From NCBI GenBank assembly GCA_021734135.1, contig JAIPJO010000003.1, positions 1 through 34,374 on the forward strand: a stretch of 34,374 bases of DNA, written 5' to 3'. The notes under the pieces were generated by a model that was not told where the DNA came from, ran no database searches, and worked only from the letters and a program-made list of their open reading frames with translations. A program made the position numbers and the translations under genes. This document shows positions 31,734-34,374 of this stretch, piece after piece. The DNA comes from Patescibacteria group bacterium. GTDB taxonomy: Bacteria > Patescibacteriota > Patescibacteriia > Patescibacteriales > UBA12465. Within the stretch, counting starts at the first letter, position 1. Each line of letters begins with the position of its first letter.

Positions 31734-31765
31734 ATTACATAAGTATTATATATTATTTATGTAAT
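31734..31765. promoter_or_regulatory. Inverted repeat overlapping the DUF4143 copy 2 promoter (possible operator)
   Basis: ATTACATAA at 31734-31742 and TTATGTAAT at 31757-31765 form perfect 9-bp inverted arms 14 bases apart, enclosing the -10 box. The arms match those of copy 1 under the shared form WTRYATAA-N14-TTATRYAW. Confidence 0.45.
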
Positions 31766-31773
31766 TTAGTCAA
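31745..31773 (-). promoter_or_regulatory. Promoter of DUF4143 copy 2
   Basis: TTGACT (31768-31773), a 17-base spacer and TATAAT (31745-31750) on the minus strand, identical in boxes and spacing to the promoters of DUF4143 copy 1 and ileS. The leader would be about 24 bases. Confidence 0.72.
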
Positions 31774-32135
31774 TGGACTGATGAAATTGCAGAGTAAAAT
31801 AAGAACAACATATAACTTTAAATTTTATTTAAAAAAAGAAGCTTATAATAAGCTTACTTTGTGTCTCAAATATTAAAGTTTAAATTTATCCACACTGTCA
31901 GCAAATTCTTTCATAGTAAAGCTTTAACGATTTTCAATTAAGTTATTAAGATGTACTTTATTATTTTTAATAGCTATTCGAATTTTTAAAATAACTGATT
32001 TAGTTATTTTCTTCCAGTAAATTTAAATATTGCTTTAACTCTTTTTTGTTCTTGAGCTTGTAAAAATTCTTTACAAGTTAACCTTAGTTAAACCTCTTTC
32101 TAAACACTTTTATATTTGTAAAAAAGCTTAGCACA
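31774..32135 (-). other. ORF-less stretch, possibly a decayed small gene
   Basis: The gap from 31715 to 32135 has no long ORF; its left end is the DUF4143 promoter. On the minus strand, near 32085-31873, short broken peptides can be read: CKEFLQAQEQK, then after a frame change at an A-run KELKQYLNLLEENN, then KIRIAIKNNKVHLNNLIENR, and finally MKEFADSVDKFKL ending at 31873. The first part vaguely recalls small RelE/HigB-type toxins, a weak likeness. An 8-bp hairpin (CTTGTAAA/TTTACAAG) lies at 32057-32077. I see no RNA gene. Confidence 0.3.
31831..31855 (-). terminator. Probable terminator downstream of the secA-yjjX unit or gene remnant
   Basis: On the minus strand AAGCTT, ATTAT loop and AAGCTT form an AT-rich 6-bp stem followed by CTTTTTTT (plus A-run 31831-31837). 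It lies about 280 bases past the NTPase stop and just before the DUF4143 copy 2 promoter. Confidence 0.5.
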
Positions 32136-32657
32136 TTAATTGTCAATATGAATTAAAGAAGTTCTAATAGCTTCTTTAGTATATTCTTTTCTGGTTAACC
32201 TGCCTTTAGTCATAATACCCACTAATCCTTGAGCTGAACCAACTTTCATATTGTCAGTATAGCCAGCCTTATAGGCAGCTTCATTCATATCTAGCCCATC
32301 TTCTAGCATTAACTTAGAAACTCTCTCAGGAGCCTCCCAGGCTGAAGATAAGCCTAAGTGATACTCACTACCATCAAAGATAGCACAAGCACAAACATCC
32401 ATATAACCTGACTTAGTATAGGGCACTGTTATTAGTCCTGATTCAATACCAAAACTATAGTCACATTCACTATATGCTTTTCTAGCTCTGTTTTTAGCTC
32501 CAGTGATTGTCTCCTCTAAAGACTTGGGTTGATCACTAACACCTGAAGATACATCTATACTTTCTACTCTAGCGTTTTGCAGGTGTTTGTAATCTAAAAG
32601 CATCTCTTTTAGAGCTTCTATTTTAACTGGATTTTTTGAAGCAATATTTATATTCAT
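32136..32657 (-). CDS. YjjX-like inosine/xanthosine triphosphatase (DUF84 family)
   Basis: A 173-residue NTPase. INIASKNPVKIEALKEML at the N-terminus, VSSGVSDQPKSLEETITGAKNRARKA near 41-66 and FGIESGLI near 69-76 are the DUF84/YjjX signatures, and GSAQGLVGIMTKGRLTRKEYTKEAI near 138-162 closes the fold. These enzymes hydrolyse ITP and XTP (and related damaged nucleotides) to keep them out of nucleic acids, with Mg or Mn. It is encoded 15 bases after secA and probably shares its transcript. Confidence 0.9.
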   Translation of the reverse strand: MNINIASKNPVKIEALKEMLLDYKHLQNARVESIDVSSGVSDQPKSLEETITGAKNRARKAYSECDYSFGIESGLITVPYTKSGYMDVCACAIFDGSEYHLGLSSAWEAPERVSKLMLEDGLDMNEAAYKAGYTDNMKVGSAQGLVGIMTKGRLTRKEYTKEAIRTSLIHIDN

Positions 32658-32672
32658 ATTATCTACTAAAAA

Positions 32673-34374
32673 CTATCTACCACAGCACTTCTTATATTTC
32701 TTACCACTGCCACAAGGACAGGGATCATTTCTACCTACCGTTTTACCACCTTCAGTTTTAGGCTTAGATTTTGCCATATTTACCTGACTAGTATTATTAG
32801 CACTTTTCTCGCTCATAACTTTAGCAGGGGCTTGAAAGTTTTTAGCCCTATCAGCCAGTGATGGAGATTTAAACATATTTAAAGCATTGCCTTCAATAGC
32901 AGAAACTGTTTTGTATATTGAATATACTACTTGTTTTCTAATTAAATCTTGTAGTTCATTAAATAACCTAAAAGCTTCTTTTTTGTATTCAACTAAAGGA
33001 TCTCTTTGGCCATACCCTCTAAGACCAATTCCCTGTCTTAGATAAGCAATAGTTTCTAAATGTTCAATCCAAAGATTATCAATAGAGCGAATAAGGATAC
33101 CTTTCTCTACCTCAGCAAAATTTAAGTTTAATTCTTTAAAAGAATCTTTCATTTCTTGATACACCTTTTCAGCTTTAGTCTGTAAATATTTCTTAATTTC
33201 CTTTCTAGCCTCATCTTTAGACTTGTCTTTTAACATTGCCTGTAGTTTTTCTTCTAAATTACCATCCACTTTATACATAGTAACAATAGTTTCAGCAATC
33301 TCTTTAATATTCCAATCTTTTTGTAGTTCTGCGCTGGTATGAAAATCAACTAACATAGCAATTTCATCATTAACCATGTTTAAAATTCTCTCAGATAATT
33401 TATCTTTATCTTCTGCTTTCTCATAGATATATAGAATCTCTTTTCTTCGTTTGTAAATTGTTTCTCTATGTTTGTTAATAACATCATCATACTCCACTAA
33501 GTGCTTTCTCATATCAAAATTATTTCCTTCTACTTTTTTCTGCGCTGATTCTAAAGAATTAGAAATCATAGAATTTTGTATAGGTTGATCTTCTGGTAAT
33601 TTCATTCTAGACATTAAAGACTTCATTCTTTCACCTCCAAAAATACGCATCAAATCATCCTCTGCTGATACATAAAACTGGCTAGAACCTGGATCACCCT
33701 GTCTACCTGAACGTCCTCTAAGTTGATTATCAATACGTCTAGACTCATGTCTTTCTGTACCAATTACATGCACACCTCCTAAATCTTTTACTCTCTCTTG
33801 CTCTTCTTTATTAGGTGGATTACCACCTAAAACAATATCTACACCACGACCAGCCATATTAGTGGCAATAGTAATAGCTCCTGGACGTCCAGCTTGAGAT
33901 ATTATTTGCGCTTCTTTAGCATGGTTTTTAGCGTTTAATAGAGCTGGCTGTAATCCTTCTTTCTCCATTAATGCTACTAAAAACTCATTTTTTTCAATAG
34001 AAATAGTACCAATAAGTATGGGCTGACCTTTTTCATGTCTTTCTTTCACTTCTTTAATCACCGCTTTATATTTCCCCATCTCAGTTCTAAAAATAAGGTC
34101 ATTATAGTCTTTCCTGATCACTGGCTTATGGGTTGGAATTACAATTACCTCAAGTCCATATATCTTAAAGAACTCTTCCTGTTCAGTTTCTGCAGTACCA
34201 GTCATACCTGATAATTTCTCATACATTCTAAAATAATTTTGAAAAGTTACAGTTGCTAAAGTCTGTGATTCCCTTTTCACCTCTAATCCTTCTTTAGCTT
34301 CAATAGCTTGGTGCAAACCTTCACTATAACGTCTACCGGGCATTAAACGACCGGTAAATTCATCAACAATAATA
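32673..34374 (-). CDS. secA: SecA preprotein translocase ATPase (5' part outside window)
   Basis: The C-terminal 567 codons of SecA; the gene runs off the right edge, so the ATG at 34343 in the ORF track is internal (IIVDEFTGRLMPGRRYSEGLHQAIEAKEG reads through it). Visible are YEKLSGMTGTAETE, the second helicase domain with TIATNMAGRGVDIVLGG and QLRGRSGRQGDPGSSQFYVSAEDDLM, the helical wing/scaffold (SLESAQKKVEGNNFDMRKHLVEYDDVINKHR), and the C-terminal zinc motif GRNDPCPCGSGKKYKKCCG. SecA drives export of unfolded proteins through SecYEG, for example the signal-peptide protease encoded here. A Ser/Lys-rich linker precedes the zinc tail. Confidence 0.97.
   Translation of the reverse strand, partial: IIVDEFTGRLMPGRRYSEGLHQAIEAKEGLEVKRESQTLATVTFQNYFRMYEKLSGMTGTAETEQEEFFKIYGLEVIVIPTHKPVIRKDYNDLIFRTEMGKYKAVIKEVKERHEKGQPILIGTISIEKNEFLVALMEKEGLQPALLNAKNHAKEAQIISQAGRPGAITIATNMAGRGVDIVLGGNPPNKEEQERVKDLGGVHVIGTERHESRRIDNQLRGRSGRQGDPGSSQFYVSAEDDLMRIFGGERMKSLMSRMKLPEDQPIQNSMISNSLESAQKKVEGNNFDMRKHLVEYDDVINKHRETIYKRRKEILYIYEKAEDKDKLSERILNMVNDEIAMLVDFHTSAELQKDWNIKEIAETIVTMYKVDGNLEEKLQAMLKDKSKDEARKEIKKYLQTKAEKVYQEMKDSFKELNLNFAEVEKGILIRSIDNLWIEHLETIAYLRQGIGLRGYGQRDPLVEYKKEAFRLFNELQDLIRKQVVYSIYKTVSAIEGNALNMFKSPSLADRAKNFQAPAKVMSEKSANNTSQVNMAKSKPKTEGGKTVGRNDPCPCGSGKKYKKCCGR

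Noticed and set aside
32057-32077. CTTGTAAA/TTTACAAG hairpin as a terminator
   Set aside because: No T-run follows on either strand.
34341-34343. ATG at 34343 as the start of SecA
   Set aside because: The frame stays open to the window edge and encodes IIVDEFTGRLMPGRR, a conserved internal SecA segment, so the true start is outside the window.
1-34374. tRNA, rRNA or CRISPR arrays
   Set aside because: Gaps between genes are short and AT-rich; I saw no cloverleaf-like arms, rRNA-like sequence or regularly spaced repeats.

Overview
This AT-rich window carries a dense, mostly minus-strand set of bacterial housekeeping and cell-envelope genes. Overlapping or near-abutting genes, few Shine-Dalgarno sequences, a compact ProRS, a type-2 IleRS, a degenerate pilus-type ATPase, and an S8 protease with FG-GAP-like repeats all fit a Candidate Phyla Radiation (Patescibacteria, Parcubacteria-like) genome. 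That placement is inferred from gene content and style; no marker phylogeny could be run. TGA works as a stop (an ATGA overlap at 4136-4139), so the code looks standard.

Layout. (1) 1-2956, minus: a peptidoglycan block read as small membrane protein > mraY > ftsW > murG (cut by the window edge). (2) 3048-7483, plus: a very AT-rich five-gene operon. It starts with a PilB/GspE-like protein that has lost its ATPase motifs, followed by a GT2 glycosyltransferase, a DUF2304 protein and two GT4 glycosyltransferases. (3) 7469-10531, minus: a secreted subtilase with FG-GAP-like repeats, then a UDP-glucuronate-decarboxylase-like SDR. Their terminator lies inside the convergent GT4 gene. (4) 10603-16457, minus: PfkB kinase > RmlC-like epimerase > HIT protein > RmlB-like dehydratase > lone receiver domain > MreB paralogue > GT4, ending at a clear terminator. 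(5) 16464-17973, minus: an orphan 443-aa membrane protein with its own promoter and terminator; short tandem duplications copy both its start-codon and stop-codon regions. (6) 18067-29179, minus: ileS > lemA > htpX > NIF3-like > U32 peptidase > ruvA > proS > mreB > mreC > mreD. (7) 29203-31773, minus: two AAA/DUF4143 ATPases, each with a near-consensus promoter overlapped by a similar inverted repeat. (8) 31774-32135: an ORF-less stretch with possible remnants of a decayed gene. (9) 32136-34374, minus: secA (5' end outside the window), then a YjjX-like NTPase.

How it fits together. Lipid I/II synthesis and polymerisation (MraY, MurG, FtsW), the MreBCD elongation scaffold and a second MreB describe a cell that builds its own peptidoglycan. 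The glycosyltransferases, nucleotide-sugar enzymes and GT2/DUF2304 pair suggest surface glycan assembly. SecA, HtpX, LemA and the subtilase cover export and envelope quality control. The points most worth following up are the pseudo-ATPase, the SDR that lacks the expected decarboxylase residues, the orphan gene with duplicated ends, and the operator-like repeats shared by the two DUF4143 promoters.
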